Below the pieces are notes generated by a model. That model was not told the DNA's origin. It worked only from the letters and a program-made list of their open reading frames with translations, and did no database searches. Position numbers and translations under genes: made by a program. From Alloalcanivorax xenomutans (lineage in GTDB: Bacteria; Pseudomonadota; Gammaproteobacteria; Pseudomonadales; Alcanivoracaceae), in NCBI RefSeq assembly GCF_900217905.1, contig NZ_OBMO01000001.1:295253-359252 (forward strand): a DNA stretch of 64,000 nt, written 5' to 3'. This document shows, piece by piece, positions 1 to 10,350 of this stretch (position 1 is its first letter; the number at the start of each line of letters is the position of its first letter).

Positions 1-1083
<1,083 letters not shown>

Positions 1084-1316
1084 CTACACAAACATGGGGG
1101 AGGCGAACACTATACGCAGCGACCCATTTACGGACAACCGAGGGCGCGACGAAGGGTGTGTCAATCCGTCTCGCTTGCCATTACCATACTGGCCAGTTCA
1201 CCATTTCACCGTTACCTGTCGGTGGGGATCGAGCGCCAGCCCCGGCCGGGACAAGATGCCCGGCATGGCGGGCGCGAGACACAAGCCGGAACAAAAGAAT
1301 GAGGAAGGAAACGCAT

Positions 1317-2723
1317 ATGAAGCGGAGCCCGCTGAAACCTCTGGCCCTGGCCATCACCCTGCTGTCCATGGGCGCCCAGGCCGCCGACCTGAAACAGGTC
1401 GCCAATGCCGCCTGGGATTACGACAGCACCTGGCGCGCCGAGCGGCAAACCTGGGAAGCGGAGCAGGAAACGCTGGTGCAGGGCCGGGCGGCGCTGCTCC
1501 CCACCATCGATGCCCGCTACGGCCGCTACCGCACCGACCGGGACATCGAGGAAGGTAATTTCAACCAGAAGTACGACTCGGAAGCCACCACGGTAACGCT
1601 GTCGCAACCGCTGTTCCGTCTGGACGCCTGGTATGGCTTCAAGGAAGCCAAGGCCGTGGTCTCCACCGCCGAGGCTGAATTCCAGCAAGCGCGTCAGGAT
1701 TTCGTATTGCGCGTGGCTCAGGGCTACTTCGGCGTGCTGCGGGCCTGGGACACCCTGGTGTCGGCCCAGGCCGAGGAAAAGGCCATCTCCCGGCAACTGG
1801 AGCAAACCAACGAACGCTTCGAAGTGGGTCTGGTACCGGCCACCGAAGTGGAAGAGGCGCAAGCCGCCTATGACCTGACCAGGGTGAACCTGATCGTCGC
1901 CGAGCAGGACTTCGCCATCGCCCGCGACCAGTTGGAAACCCTTACCGGTCAGCGTTGGGAAACGCTGGCGGAACTGCGTGAGCAATTGCCAATGGAAGGG
2001 CCGCAACCGGCGGCGATGCAGGACTGGCTGGACAAAGCCTCGGTACAGAATCCCCAGGTGCTGGTGGCTCAGGGGAACGCCACGGCGGCCGGCTTCACCG
2101 CCGACCGTCAGTTCGGCGCGATGATGCCGCAGGTGGCTTTGGTGGGCACTTACTCCCATACCCACACCTCTCCGCGAGGCGACAGCGCGGTGGGCACCAC
2201 GTCTTCCGGCATTACCCCGGATAATCACGGCACGGAAGTGGGCATCGAAATTTCCATGCCGCTGTTCCGTGGCGGTGGCCTCAACAGTCAACGCAAACAG
2301 GCCGCCCTGCGCGCCGATGCCGCCGACCAGCTGTACCAGCAGGCGATCCGTGACGTCACCCAGCAAACCCGCACCTTCTACCGCACGGTGGAGGCCGATG
2401 CGCTGCGCGTGAGTGCCCGCAAACAAGCGATCCGTTCCGCCCGCGCGGCCCTGGAAGCAACCCAGTCCGGTTACGAGGTGGGCACCCGTAACGTGGTCGA
2501 CCTGCTCAACGCGCAACAGGCCTTGTATGGCGCGTTGCGTGACTACGCCAATGCCCGCTACGACTACATCCTCAACACCCTGAACCTGAAAGCCGCCACT
2601 GGCGAGCTGGATGTGGAGGACCTGGCGTCACTGAATGACTGGCTGTCCGATCAGGAAAGTCTGGATCTCTACGATCCGGACCTGGAAGGCCAGAGCGAAG
2701 CGCAAATGGTGATCCCGCGCTGA
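1317..2723 (+). CDS. tolC: TolC-family outer membrane efflux channel
   Basis: A 468-residue outer membrane factor that forms the exit duct for tripartite efflux pumps and type I secretion. Residues 1-22 are a signal peptide ending in GAQA before ADLKQ. The rest consists of two internally similar OEP halves with long helices and the typical late block GTRNVVDLLNAQQALYGA near residues 385-402. The length matches TolC proteins (about 450-490). The ATG at 1317 follows GAGGAAGG and begins the signal peptide, so the long in-frame upstream extension is rejected. Its 3' end overlaps the convergent waaA by 55 bases. No pump genes are adjacent, which fits a general-purpose TolC. Confidence 0.93.
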   Translation: MKRSPLKPLALAITLLSMGAQAADLKQVANAAWDYDSTWRAERQTWEAEQETLVQGRAALLPTIDARYGRYRTDRDIEEGNFNQKYDSEATTVTLSQPLFRLDAWYGFKEAKAVVSTAEAEFQQARQDFVLRVAQGYFGVLRAWDTLVSAQAEEKAISRQLEQTNERFEVGLVPATEVEEAQAAYDLTRVNLIVAEQDFAIARDQLETLTGQRWETLAELREQLPMEGPQPAAMQDWLDKASVQNPQVLVAQGNATAAGFTADRQFGAMMPQVALVGTYSHTHTSPRGDSAVGTTSSGITPDNHGTEVGIEISMPLFRGGGLNSQRKQAALRADAADQLYQQAIRDVTQQTRTFYRTVEADALRVSARKQAIRSARAALEATQSGYEVGTRNVVDLLNAQQALYGALRDYANARYDYILNTLNLKAATGELDVEDLASLNDWLSDQESLDLYDPDLEGQSEAQMVIPR

Positions 2724-3946
2724 AGCGCCCCGCGGTTGGCGGCCACCACGGCCGCCGCCGCTTCCCCACGCCGCCGGCACTCATCGGCGTCGGCGAACAA
2801 AGCCGCTACCGCGCGCGCCAGCGCTTCGCTGTCCGCCACCAGCTCCAGGGCCCCGGCCTGATCCAGCAAATCGGCGATGGCGGTGAAATTATGCAGATGG
2901 GAGCCGCTCAGCACCGGCAACGACCAGGCCGCCGGTTCCAACAGGTTGTGTCCGCCCACCGGCACCAGGGAGCCGCCCACGAACGCCACGTCGCTGACGC
3001 CGAACAGCATCAGTAATTCCCCCATGGTGTCCGCCAGGTAAACCTGCGTCTGCTCATCCACCGTATCGTGCCGACTGCGCCGGGCGAGGCCAAATCCACG
3101 CCGGCGGGCCAGCCCGGCCACTTCATCAAAACGCTCCGGGTGGCGCGGCACCAGCACCAGCAACGCTTGTGGTTGATCCGCCAGAATCTGGCGATGGGCG
3201 GCAAGCACCATCTCGTCCTCGCCGGGATGGGTGCTGGCGGCGATCCACACCGGCCGTTGCGTGAACTCCGCCCTCAATGCCGAGGCCGCCGTTTTCACCG
3301 GGTCGTCCAGGGTCAGGTCGAATTTGACGCTGCCATTGACCTTGATCCGTTGCGGATCGGCGCCCAACTGGCGAAACCGTTCCGCCTCCGCTTCAGTCTG
3401 CACCGCCAGCACCTGGAAACGGCCCAGCATCGGGCGCACCAGGGCACCGAGCCTGGCATAGCCGCGATAGCTCTTCTCCGACAGCCGGCCATTCATCAGC
3501 ATCAGTTTGGCGCCACGGGCCGTGGCGGCGGCGCACAGATTCGGCCACAGCTCGGTTTCCAGCACGATTACCAGCCGCGGATCGAAGGCACGGAAAAAGC
3601 GCCGATAGGCGCCGGGCAATTCCCACGGACAGTAGACATGAGTAACCCGGTCGCCGAACAACGCCCGCACCCGCTCCGAGCCGGTGGGCGTGGTGGTGGT
3701 CACGATCAATGGCGTTTCCGGGAAGCGCGCCAGCAGAGCTTCGATCAACGGCGCCGCCGCCAGGGTCTCCCCCACCGATACCGCGTGGATCCAAACGCTG
3801 TGTTTCAGCGTACCGGGGCGATATCCCAGAGCCATGCGCTCACGCCAGCGTTGCCGGTAGGCTGGCGCCCGCCGTCCCCGCCACCACAGACGCACGAACA
3901 GCAACGGCAGCAACAGATACCAAAGCAAGGTGTAGAAAAAACGCAT
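2669..3946 (-). CDS. waaA: 3-deoxy-D-manno-octulosonic acid (Kdo) transferase WaaA
   Basis: Adds Kdo from CMP-Kdo to the lipid A precursor on the cytoplasmic face of the inner membrane. The protein has 425 residues, the same length as E. coli KdtA. It opens with a membrane anchor (residues 3-21), then HAVSVGETLA at 55-64 where Glu60 corresponds to the catalytic glutamate of the family, and ends with a GT-B nucleotide-binding half carrying GGSLVPVGGHNLLEPA. The start at 3946 gives MRFFYTLLWYLL; a longer in-frame extension upstream lacks family character. It is convergent with tolC and divergent from the FAD oxidoreductase. WaaA is normally essential. Confidence 0.95.
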   Translation of the reverse strand: MRFFYTLLWYLLLPLLFVRLWWRGRRAPAYRQRWRERMALGYRPGTLKHSVWIHAVSVGETLAAAPLIEALLARFPETPLIVTTTTPTGSERVRALFGDRVTHVYCPWELPGAYRRFFRAFDPRLVIVLETELWPNLCAAATARGAKLMLMNGRLSEKSYRGYARLGALVRPMLGRFQVLAVQTEAEAERFRQLGADPQRIKVNGSVKFDLTLDDPVKTAASALRAEFTQRPVWIAASTHPGEDEMVLAAHRQILADQPQALLVLVPRHPERFDEVAGLARRRGFGLARRSRHDTVDEQTQVYLADTMGELLMLFGVSDVAFVGGSLVPVGGHNLLEPAAWSLPVLSGSHLHNFTAIADLLDQAGALELVADSEALARAVAALFADADECRRRGEAAAAVVAANRGALQRGITICASLWPSRSGS

Positions 3947-4043
3947 AGAACGATCCAAACGGTGGCACGGGCGAGACGGTTGACCTTGAGGTCGCCGGCT
4001 ATCATCCCCAGAGATGATCCACATCGGCATCCTTGACGGCGGC

Positions 4044-4057
4044 CTATGCTAGCATAG
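4044..4057. promoter_or_regulatory. 14-bp perfect palindrome between waaA and the FAD oxidoreductase
   Basis: CTATGCTAGCATAG is a perfect dyad in the 136-base divergent gap, 26 bases before the oxidoreductase start. It could be an operator, or overlapping -10 elements of divergent promoters. I cannot match it to a known regulator. Confidence 0.3.
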
Positions 4058-4082
4058 CCGCAACTTTTTCCGGCGGTGAGCC

Positions 4083-5291
4083 ATGACTACCCAGACCCTA
4101 GAACCGGACGTTCTCATTTTCGGCGGCGGCGTCGCCGGCCTGTGGTTGATCAACCAATTGCAGAATCAGGGCTACCAATGCCTGCTGCTGGAAACCGGCA
4201 CCCTGGGCGGGGCCCAGACCCTGGCCAGCCAGGGCATTATTCATGGCGGGCTCAAGTACGCCCTCGGCGGCGCCCTGTCCAACGAATCCGAGGCCATCGC
4301 CGGCATGCCGGAGCGCTGGCGCGCCGCCATGGGCGGCCAGGGTCCGGTGCCGCTGAATGGTCTTGATGTGCTCTCGGACACCCAGCATCTGTGGTCCGCC
4401 GGTTCCGTGGCCAGCCGCATGACCACCTTCTTCGCCAGTAAAATGCTGCGCGGCCGTATCGAGCGTTTGCGCCGCGGCGACTACCCTTCCGCTCTTGCCA
4501 ACGCCCGTTTCAAAGGCCAGGTTTACCGGCTCGACGACCTGGTGGTGGATACCGAGAGCCTGCTCGATGTGCTGACCGCGCCGGTGCGGCCCCGCCTGTT
4601 GCGGGCGCCGGATTTAAACGGCCGGCTGACCTGGGATGAGCGGGGCATTCGCGAGGTGCGGCTCGATGGCGCCGTGATCCGACCGAAGTTGTCGGTGCTG
4701 GCCGCCGGCGAGGGGAACGCGGCCCTGCTGGACGGCGCCCACGCCCGGCATCTCTTCACCCAGGATGAGAGCCAGAGCCGGCCACTGAAAATGGTGCTGG
4801 TGCGCCACCGTCTCGGCCATTCGCTCTATGCTCACTGCGTCGGCGCCAGCAGCAAGCCACGCCTGACCGTCACCACCCACCCTCTGCCGGACGGCTCCCT
4901 GGTCTGGTATCTCGGTGGTGACCTGGCGGAACGGGGCGTGGAGCGCAGCGACGCCGAACAGATCGCCGCGGCCCGGACGGAACTCGACCAGTTGTTCCCC
5001 TGGCTGGACTTCAGCGGCGCCGATTGGGCCACCCTGGACGTAAGCCGGGCCGAGCCGCGCCAGAACAGCCTGGCCAAACCCGACAACGCCTATGCCCGCC
5101 GCGATGGCGACCTGATCCTGACCTGGCCCACCAAATTGACGCTGGCGCCGGATCTGGGCGATCGGGTCGAAGCCCTGATTCGCGACCACGGCCTGCAACC
5201 GGGCCCCGCCATGGCGCCGCCCGACAACCTGCCGCAGGCCCCTCTGGGGCAACCGTACTGGCACCACTGCTTCGCGCGGGAGAATCACTGA
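4083..5291 (+). CDS. FAD-dependent oxidoreductase of the DAO/glycerol-3-phosphate dehydrogenase type
   Basis: A 402-residue flavoprotein. The dinucleotide-binding fold is at the N-terminus with GGGVAGLW at residues 14-21 and an acidic residue ending the second strand (LLLETG). The segment ASQGIIHGGLKYALGG resembles DAO-family and glycerol-3-phosphate dehydrogenase-like proteins, but the protein is shorter than GlpD. The substrate is not determinable from sequence. Its stop codon overlaps the start of the aldo/keto reductase in TGATG, so the two are translationally coupled and probably act on related substrates. No signal peptide is seen. The family call is good; the specific reaction is unknown. 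Confidence 0.75.
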   Translation: MTTQTLEPDVLIFGGGVAGLWLINQLQNQGYQCLLLETGTLGGAQTLASQGIIHGGLKYALGGALSNESEAIAGMPERWRAAMGGQGPVPLNGLDVLSDTQHLWSAGSVASRMTTFFASKMLRGRIERLRRGDYPSALANARFKGQVYRLDDLVVDTESLLDVLTAPVRPRLLRAPDLNGRLTWDERGIREVRLDGAVIRPKLSVLAAGEGNAALLDGAHARHLFTQDESQSRPLKMVLVRHRLGHSLYAHCVGASSKPRLTVTTHPLPDGSLVWYLGGDLAERGVERSDAEQIAAARTELDQLFPWLDFSGADWATLDVSRAEPRQNSLAKPDNAYARRDGDLILTWPTKLTLAPDLGDRVEALIRDHGLQPGPAMAPPDNLPQAPLGQPYWHHCFARENH

Positions 5292-6076
5292 TGGCGTTTC
5301 TGCGCCCGCTCGGCAACACCGGGCTGACCGTCAGCGCCCTCGGCCTCGGCACGGTGAAGATCGGCCGCGACCAGGGCGTGAAATACCCCAACGCCTTCAC
5401 CATCCCCGATGACCAGGCGGTGCGTGAACTGCTGGCGCTGGCCCGGGAGTTGGACATCAATCTGATCGACACCGCGCCAGCTTACGGACGCAGCGAGGAA
5501 CGGCTGGGACAGCTGCTGAGTGGCCGACAGGACTGGGTGATCGTTTCCAAGGTCGGCGAAGAGTTTGAGAATGGCGAGAGCCGTTTCGACTTTACCCCCG
5601 AGCACGCCATTGCCTCGGTGGAGCGCAGCTTGCACCGCCTCAACACCGACTATCTGGATTGCGTGCTGATTCACTCCGACGGCAACGATCTGGACGTGCT
5701 GCGTCAGGGCACGCTGGAAGTCCTGGCGGAGCTGAAACGCAAAGGGCTGATCCGGGCCATCGGGGTTTCCACCAAGACCGTGGAAGGCGGCCTGGAAACC
5801 CTGCGGCGGGCGGACGTGGCCATGGTCACCTATAACCTGGCCCACGATGAGGAACGGCCGGTGATCGATTACGCCGCCGAACACGGCAAAGGGATTTTGA
5901 TCAAGAAGGCGTTCGCCAGCGGCCATCTTGATGCCGGCCACGCCGACCCGGTTCAAGCCAGTCTCGACCGGGTCCTGGGCACACCGGGCGTCGGCGCCGT
6001 GATCGCCGGCACGGTCAACCCGAAACACCTGCGGGAAAACGTGGAGAAAGCCCGCCGGGCAGTGGGCGATCTCTGA
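5291..6076 (+). CDS. Aldo/keto reductase
   Basis: A 261-residue NADPH-dependent reductase of the aldo/keto reductase superfamily, slightly shorter than the usual 280-320. The catalytic tetrad is readable: Asp60 and Tyr65 in LIDTAPAYGRSEE, Lys87 in VIVSKVGE, and His118 in CVLIHSDG. The ATG at 5291 overlaps the stop of the upstream flavoprotein gene by one base. The closest-looking relatives are the 'oxidoreductase' branch of the superfamily rather than a characterised sugar or steroid reductase, so the substrate is open. A perfect hairpin follows 22 bases after the stop. Confidence 0.85.
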   Translation: MAFLRPLGNTGLTVSALGLGTVKIGRDQGVKYPNAFTIPDDQAVRELLALARELDINLIDTAPAYGRSEERLGQLLSGRQDWVIVSKVGEEFENGESRFDFTPEHAIASVERSLHRLNTDYLDCVLIHSDGNDLDVLRQGTLEVLAELKRKGLIRAIGVSTKTVEGGLETLRRADVAMVTYNLAHDEERPVIDYAAEHGKGILIKKAFASGHLDAGHADPVQASLDRVLGTPGVGAVIAGTVNPKHLRENVEKARRAVGDL

Positions 6077-6098
6077 CGCTGGGCGCGGACAACATCGC

Positions 6099-6128
6099 CG
6101 CGATTCGCTGCCAAGGCAGCGAATCGCG
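6099..6128. terminator. Perfect 14-bp hairpin between convergent genes
   Basis: CGCGATTCGCTGCC, two bases (AA), then GGCAGCGAATCGCG. It lies in the 61-base gap between the convergent aldo/keto reductase and monooxygenase genes. Neither side has a T-tract, so it is either a bidirectional stop that does not follow the intrinsic-terminator pattern, or a palindromic repeat unit. Confidence 0.5.
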
Positions 6129-6137
6129 AATGGCGTG

Positions 6138-7667
6138 TCAGACTCTCGCCGGCTCCCCTTGCGGTTGTCTCTCCGCCACCTTCTCCCAACGATAAACGGA
6201 CTCGTCCAGGGAGCGGGTCTTCAGCCAGTAGCGCCAGGTGGAGTAAGGCCAGATCGCCACGTTGCGGCCATCCGCCTGCTGATACCAACTGGAACAGCCG
6301 CCGCTCTGCCACACCGTGCCCTTGAGATCTTTCTGCAACCGGTCGTTGAAGGCGTCCATGTCCGAGCGCTTCACGTCCAGATAGTCCACGCCGCGGCGCG
6401 CCACCGTGCTGATGGCGTCGACGATATAACGGGCCTGACACTCGATCATGAAGATAATGGAGTTGTGGCCGAGCCCGGTGTTGGGGCCGACCATCTGGAA
6501 CATATTCGGATAACCGGCCACGCTGACCCCCAGGTAGGCTTCGGAAGCGTTGCGCCAGTCGTCCTGCAGACGATGGCCCGGCAGCCCGGTGATCTCGAAA
6601 TCCTTCATATAGATGCGCGGATCCACCACGAAGCCGGTACCGAGCACCAGGCAGTCCATCTCCCGCTCGCTACCGTCACTGAACACAATGCTGTGTTCCC
6701 GTATTTCCTTCACCCCTTCGGTGACCAGCTCCACGTTGGGCCGGTTGAAGGTAGGATAATAGCGATTGGAGATCATGATCCGCTTGCAGCCCAACCGATA
6801 GTTGGGCGTCAACTTGCGGGCGGTGTCCTTGTCCTTCACCTGATAGCGGATGAACTGCTTCACCAACGGTTCCAGCAGCGACGCCAGGCGCGGATGAAAG
6901 ATCGGCAGTACCCGGGACTCGTTGCTCCAGTACAGGCGCGCCCGATGCAGTTTGCGCAACAGCGGGAAGCGACGGAACCAGTTCTTGTCCCGCTGTGAAT
7001 AAGCCCTCTCATCACGGGGGACGATCCAGCCCGGGGTACGCTGCACCACGGTCAATTGATCCACCTTCGGCGCGATCTCCGGCACGTACTGAATGGCACT
7101 GGCGCCGGTGCCGACGGACACCACTTTTTTGCCACCGAGATCGTAGTCGTGATCCCACTGGGAAGAATGGAACACTTTGCCTTTGAAGTTTTCCAGCCCT
7201 GGGAACTCAGGTATGGACGGCACATGCAGCGGGCCGGTGGCCAGCACCCAATGCTGACAATCGACACGGGTGCCGTCGGTGAGCCGCAGCGTCCAGCGGG
7301 CTCTCTTTTCATCAAAGTGGGCCTCTTCCACCTCCGAGTTGAAACGGATGTTGTCGTGGAGCCGGTGCTTGTCCGTGACTCGCAGGATGTAGTCCTGAAT
7401 CTCCCGCCAGCCACTGTAACGGCGGGACCAGTCGGGATTGCCTTCGAAGGAATAGGAGTACAGGTGCGATTGCACATCGCAGGCGGCACCGGGATAGGTG
7501 TTGTCCCGCCAGGTGCCGCCTACCTCGGCGGCTTTTTCCAACACCACGAAATCCTCGATTCCGGCCTCCCGCAGTTTGATCGCCATGCACAGGCCACCAA
7601 AACCGCCGCCGACGATTGCCACCTTGGTGCTCAGCTCGCGAACGTCCAGGTTCACCTTACTGTTCAT
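6138..7667 (-). CDS. Flavin-containing (Baeyer-Villiger type I-like) monooxygenase
   Basis: A 509-residue FAD/NADPH monooxygenase. The first Rossmann motif is GGGFGG at 20-25. The Baeyer-Villiger fingerprint FxGxxxHxxxW is present as FKGKVFHSSQW at 161-171, followed by the NADPH motif VGTGAS near 185-190. Such enzymes convert ketones to esters. Alcanivorax relatives also use similar flavoproteins (the AlmA group) on long-chain alkanes, so that role is an alternative. The ATG at 7667 gives MNSKVNLDVRE. It is divergent from an AraC-type regulator whose gene begins about 120 bases away, a common arrangement for inducible catabolic enzymes. Confidence 0.85.
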   Translation of the reverse strand: MNSKVNLDVRELSTKVAIVGGGFGGLCMAIKLREAGIEDFVVLEKAAEVGGTWRDNTYPGAACDVQSHLYSYSFEGNPDWSRRYSGWREIQDYILRVTDKHRLHDNIRFNSEVEEAHFDEKRARWTLRLTDGTRVDCQHWVLATGPLHVPSIPEFPGLENFKGKVFHSSQWDHDYDLGGKKVVSVGTGASAIQYVPEIAPKVDQLTVVQRTPGWIVPRDERAYSQRDKNWFRRFPLLRKLHRARLYWSNESRVLPIFHPRLASLLEPLVKQFIRYQVKDKDTARKLTPNYRLGCKRIMISNRYYPTFNRPNVELVTEGVKEIREHSIVFSDGSEREMDCLVLGTGFVVDPRIYMKDFEITGLPGHRLQDDWRNASEAYLGVSVAGYPNMFQMVGPNTGLGHNSIIFMIECQARYIVDAISTVARRGVDYLDVKRSDMDAFNDRLQKDLKGTVWQSGGCSSWYQQADGRNVAIWPYSTWRYWLKTRSLDESVYRWEKVAERQPQGEPARV

Positions 7668-7789
7668 CTTGTTCTCCTGTTGGACACGCCATGCCGGCAG
7701 TCTAGCTTGGCGGCCGTCGAGGGGAACGTGTTAGGCTGACCCGGAAATTGATAATTCCGGCCACAACCCAGGCGCTTAACCAGACACTT

Positions 7790-8800
7790 ATGTCACAACG
7801 CTCCGTTCTTGCCCTGATGTACACCCTGGATCTGTTGGAGCAGCGCGGCATCCAGTGCGCGCCGGTGCTGGCACGGCACGGCCTGGACGCGGCCAGGCTG
7901 GATCCCAACGGTGAAATCGAACGCGACCGGGAGCTGCGACTACTGGCGGAACTGCTGCCCCTGGCGGAGGACCCGCAACTGGGCATGGAGATGGGAAAGC
8001 GGTTCGGGCTGGCCGGCTACGGCCCGCTGACCATGCTGCTGATGACCAGTGCCACCGCCTTCGATGGCTTCCAGCTCGGCGTCCGCTATCAGTCCCTGAC
8101 CTATCTCTACGGCGAGTTGTCGCTGGTGCCGGGTAGCGACACCACCGCTCTGATTCTGAAGCCGATCCCGCTGCCCGAGCCAGTACGCCGCATTCTCATC
8201 GAGCGCGACATGGTCGGCACCTTCAAACTGGTCAACGATATCCAAACGCAACTGGGCCTGGATCTGACACCGAGGGAAGTCTGGTTGCCGCTACCCGAAC
8301 CGGAGCACGGCGAACTTTATGAACAGTTTTTCCGCGCGCCGGTGAAGTACGACATGCCCTGGTGCCAGGCCACCATCAGCAACCGCGATCTGGCCTTGCC
8401 CCTGCCGGGCTACAACCGCACCGCCCATGAACTTTACCGCTCACAATGCGATGCTCTGCTGGCACGCCGCCAGAACCCCAGCGAACAGCTGGCCGACCGC
8501 GTCAGCGCCTATCTGGATTTGTTTCTGGAGGATTTTCCCGGCGCCGCCGAGGTGGCAATCACCTTTGATCTGCCGGAACGCACTCTGCGCCGCCGCCTCA
8601 GTGCCGAAGGTCGGCCGTTCCAGCAGCTTCTCGACGACGTCCGCCTGAACAAGGCCCTGAATTACCTGGCGGACTCCAAACGCAGCGTCGAGGACATCGC
8701 CCGCCTGCTCGGCTACAGCGAACCCGCCGCCTTTATCCGCGCGTTCCAGCGCTGGACCGGGGAAACCCCGGCCAAACACAGAAAAAGCAGTGAAAAGTGA
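7790..8800 (+). CDS. AraC-family transcriptional regulator (arabinose-binding-like N-terminus)
   Basis: A 336-residue regulator. Residues about 20-200 form the N-terminal ligand/dimerisation domain seen in the OruR/ArgR-like AraC group (LLAELLPLAEDPQLGMEMG). The last 100 residues carry the paired helix-turn-helix, including RSVEDIARLLGYSEPAAFIRAFQRWTG. An ATG at 7790 gives MSQRSVLALMYTL; an in-frame TTG at 7748 would add 14 residues, and neither has a strong ribosome site. Divergent placement suggests control of the monooxygenase. The last codons lie inside an inverted repeat that also overlaps the end of hldE. Confidence 0.85.
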   Translation: MSQRSVLALMYTLDLLEQRGIQCAPVLARHGLDAARLDPNGEIERDRELRLLAELLPLAEDPQLGMEMGKRFGLAGYGPLTMLLMTSATAFDGFQLGVRYQSLTYLYGELSLVPGSDTTALILKPIPLPEPVRRILIERDMVGTFKLVNDIQTQLGLDLTPREVWLPLPEPEHGELYEQFFRAPVKYDMPWCQATISNRDLALPLPGYNRTAHELYRSQCDALLARRQNPSEQLADRVSAYLDLFLEDFPGAAEVAITFDLPERTLRRRLSAEGRPFQQLLDDVRLNKALNYLADSKRSVEDIARLLGYSEPAAFIRAFQRWTGETPAKHRKSSEK

Positions 8801-8931
8801 ACGATGAATAGTTAACAGCGAAAATCAAAGGCATTGCGATACCGCAAAGGCCATTTGCGTATTCACAACTCCCCGTTTTCACTGTTCATTGTTAACTATT
8901 CCTTATTCACTGTTCCCTATTCACTGTTTTT
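8783..8931. repeat. Degenerate AGTGAA-type inverted repeat spanning two convergent gene ends
   Basis: The left arm (8783-8826) reads units like CAGTGAAAAGTGAACGATGA, then ATAGTTAACAGCGAAAA. The right arm (8875-8931), read on the minus strand, repeats CAGTGAATAGGGAACAGTGA and ATAGTTAACAATGAACAGTG. Both arms are built from near-heptameric AGTGAAY units. They supply the terminal codons of the AraC gene (stop at 8798-8800) and of hldE (stop at 8917-8919). The spacer of about 50 bases is ordinary sequence. It may work as a bidirectional terminator. Confidence 0.7.
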
Positions 8932-10350
8932 CCTGATTTTTTGCACGATATGCGTGGTGGAAATGTCCTCGACGAAGTCCAGTACTTCCACCTTGCCGCC
9001 GTAGGCTTTGACAATGTCGGCGCCGACCACCTGATCGACGGCGTAGTCGCCCCCCTTGACCAGCACATCGGGCTTCACCTTTTCCAATAGCGGTTCAGGG
9101 GTGTCGGTGTCGAAGGCCACCACATAGTCCACCGCTTCCAGCGCCGCCAGTACCGCCATGCGCCGCTCCAGCGGATTGATGGGGCGGCCGGGGCCTTTGA
9201 GCCGGGTGATCGAGGCGTCGCTGTTGACCGCCAGTACCAGGCGGTCGCCCAGACGGCGGGCGGAATCCAGGTAACCCACGTGACCGGCATGGATGATGTC
9301 GAAGCAGCCATTGGTGAAGACGATTTTCTCGCCCTGGGCACGGGCATCCTCGATCGCCACCAGCAATTGCTCCTCGGTCATCACGCCCCGCCCCAGGCCA
9401 CCGGTCTGGTGCACCGCCCGGCGCAATTCCGGCGCAGACACCACCGCGGTACCCAGTTTGCCCACCACGATACCGGCGGCAATGTTGGCCAGCGCCACCG
9501 CCTCTTCCATGGGGCTGCCGGCGGCCAGCGCCACCGCCAGGGTGGAAATCACCGTGTCGCCGGCACCGGTAACGTCGAACACTTCCCGGGCACGGGCCGG
9601 CAGGTGCAATTCCGGCTTGCCGGCGCGGATCAGCGTCATGCCTTTTTCGCTGCGTGTCACCAACAGCGCTTCCAGGTCCAGACTGGACAGCAGTTCCTGC
9701 CCTTTGGCGACCAGGGTTTTCTCGTCCGGCACAGGCCCGACCACGGCTTCCAGCTCCGCCAGATTGGGCGTCAGCAGAGTGGCCCCTCGATAGCGTTCAA
9801 AGTCCGTGCCTTTGGGGTCCACCAGTACCGGCACCCCGGCCTGGCGCGCCAGCGCGATCAGTCCCTGACAATCCCGCAGCGCGCCCTTGGCGTAATCGGA
9901 GAGCACCAGAGCGCCGCAGTCACGCAGCCCCTGCTCCACCTCGGCGGCGAACGGCGCCGGGTCCTCGCCCTGGAACGATTCCTCGAAATCCAGTCTCAGT
10001 AATTGCTGCTGACGGCTCACCACCCGCAGTTTGGTGATGGTGGGCAGTCCCGGGATCTTCTGGAAGCGGCTGGTGACCTCGGCCGCGCCGAGCCTCTCCT
10101 CGAGCAGACGGGCGGCATCATCATCACCAGTGACCCCCACCAGGGAGGCCTTGGCGCCCAGCGCGGCCATGTTCAGCGCCACGTTGGCGGCCCCGCCGGG
10201 ACGATCCTCGATGTCCGTGACCCGCACCACCGGCACCGGCGCTTCCGGCGAGATGCGCCCGGTGGGCCCATGCCAGTAGCGATCCAGCATGACATCACCG
10301 GCCACCAGCACCCGAGCCTGGCCGAAAGGGGGAATTTGCGGGTTGTGCAT
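8917..10350 (-). CDS. hldE: Bifunctional heptose-7-phosphate kinase / heptose-1-phosphate adenylyltransferase HldE
   Basis: Makes ADP-glycero-manno-heptose for the LPS inner core. It has 477 residues, the same as E. coli HldE. The PfkB-type kinase domain (about 1-320) contains GGAANVALN and the catalytic [10 protein letters not shown] motif. The C-terminal nucleotidyltransferase domain (about 345-477) has [16 protein letters not shown] with the HxGH signature. The start at 10350 has GAGGAGA upstream; an 80-residue in-frame extension is rejected. The product feeds the WaaC and WaaF heptosyltransferases encoded 9-12 kb away. The final residues NSE are encoded inside a repeat. Confidence 0.96.
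   Translation of the reverse strand: MHNPQIPPFGQARVLVAGDVMLDRYWHGPTGRISPEAPVPVVRVTDIEDRPGGAANVALNMAALGAKASLVGVTGDDDAARLLEERLGAAEVTSRFQKIPGLPTITKLRVVSRQQQLLRLDFEESFQGEDPAPFAAEVEQGLRDCGALVLSDYAKGALRDCQGLIALARQAGVPVLVDPKGTDFERYRGATLLTPNLAELEAVVGPVPDEKTLVAKGQELLSSLDLEALLVTRSEKGMTLIRAGKPELHLPARAREVFDVTGAGDTVISTLAVALAAGSPMEEAVALANIAAGIVVGKLGTAVVSAPELRRAVHQTGGLGRGVMTEEQLLVAIEDARAQGEKIVFTNGCFDIIHAGHVGYLDSARRLGDRLVLAVNSDASITRLKGPGRPINPLERRMAVLAALEAVDYVVAFDTDTPEPLLEKVKPDVLVKGGDYAVDQVVGADIVKAYGGKVEVLDFVEDISTTHIVQKIRKNSE

Noticed and set aside
1212..2516. Minus-strand frame of 434 codons opposite tolC
   Set aside because: Shadow of a high-GC gene; rich in Gly/His/Arg with no recognisable domain.
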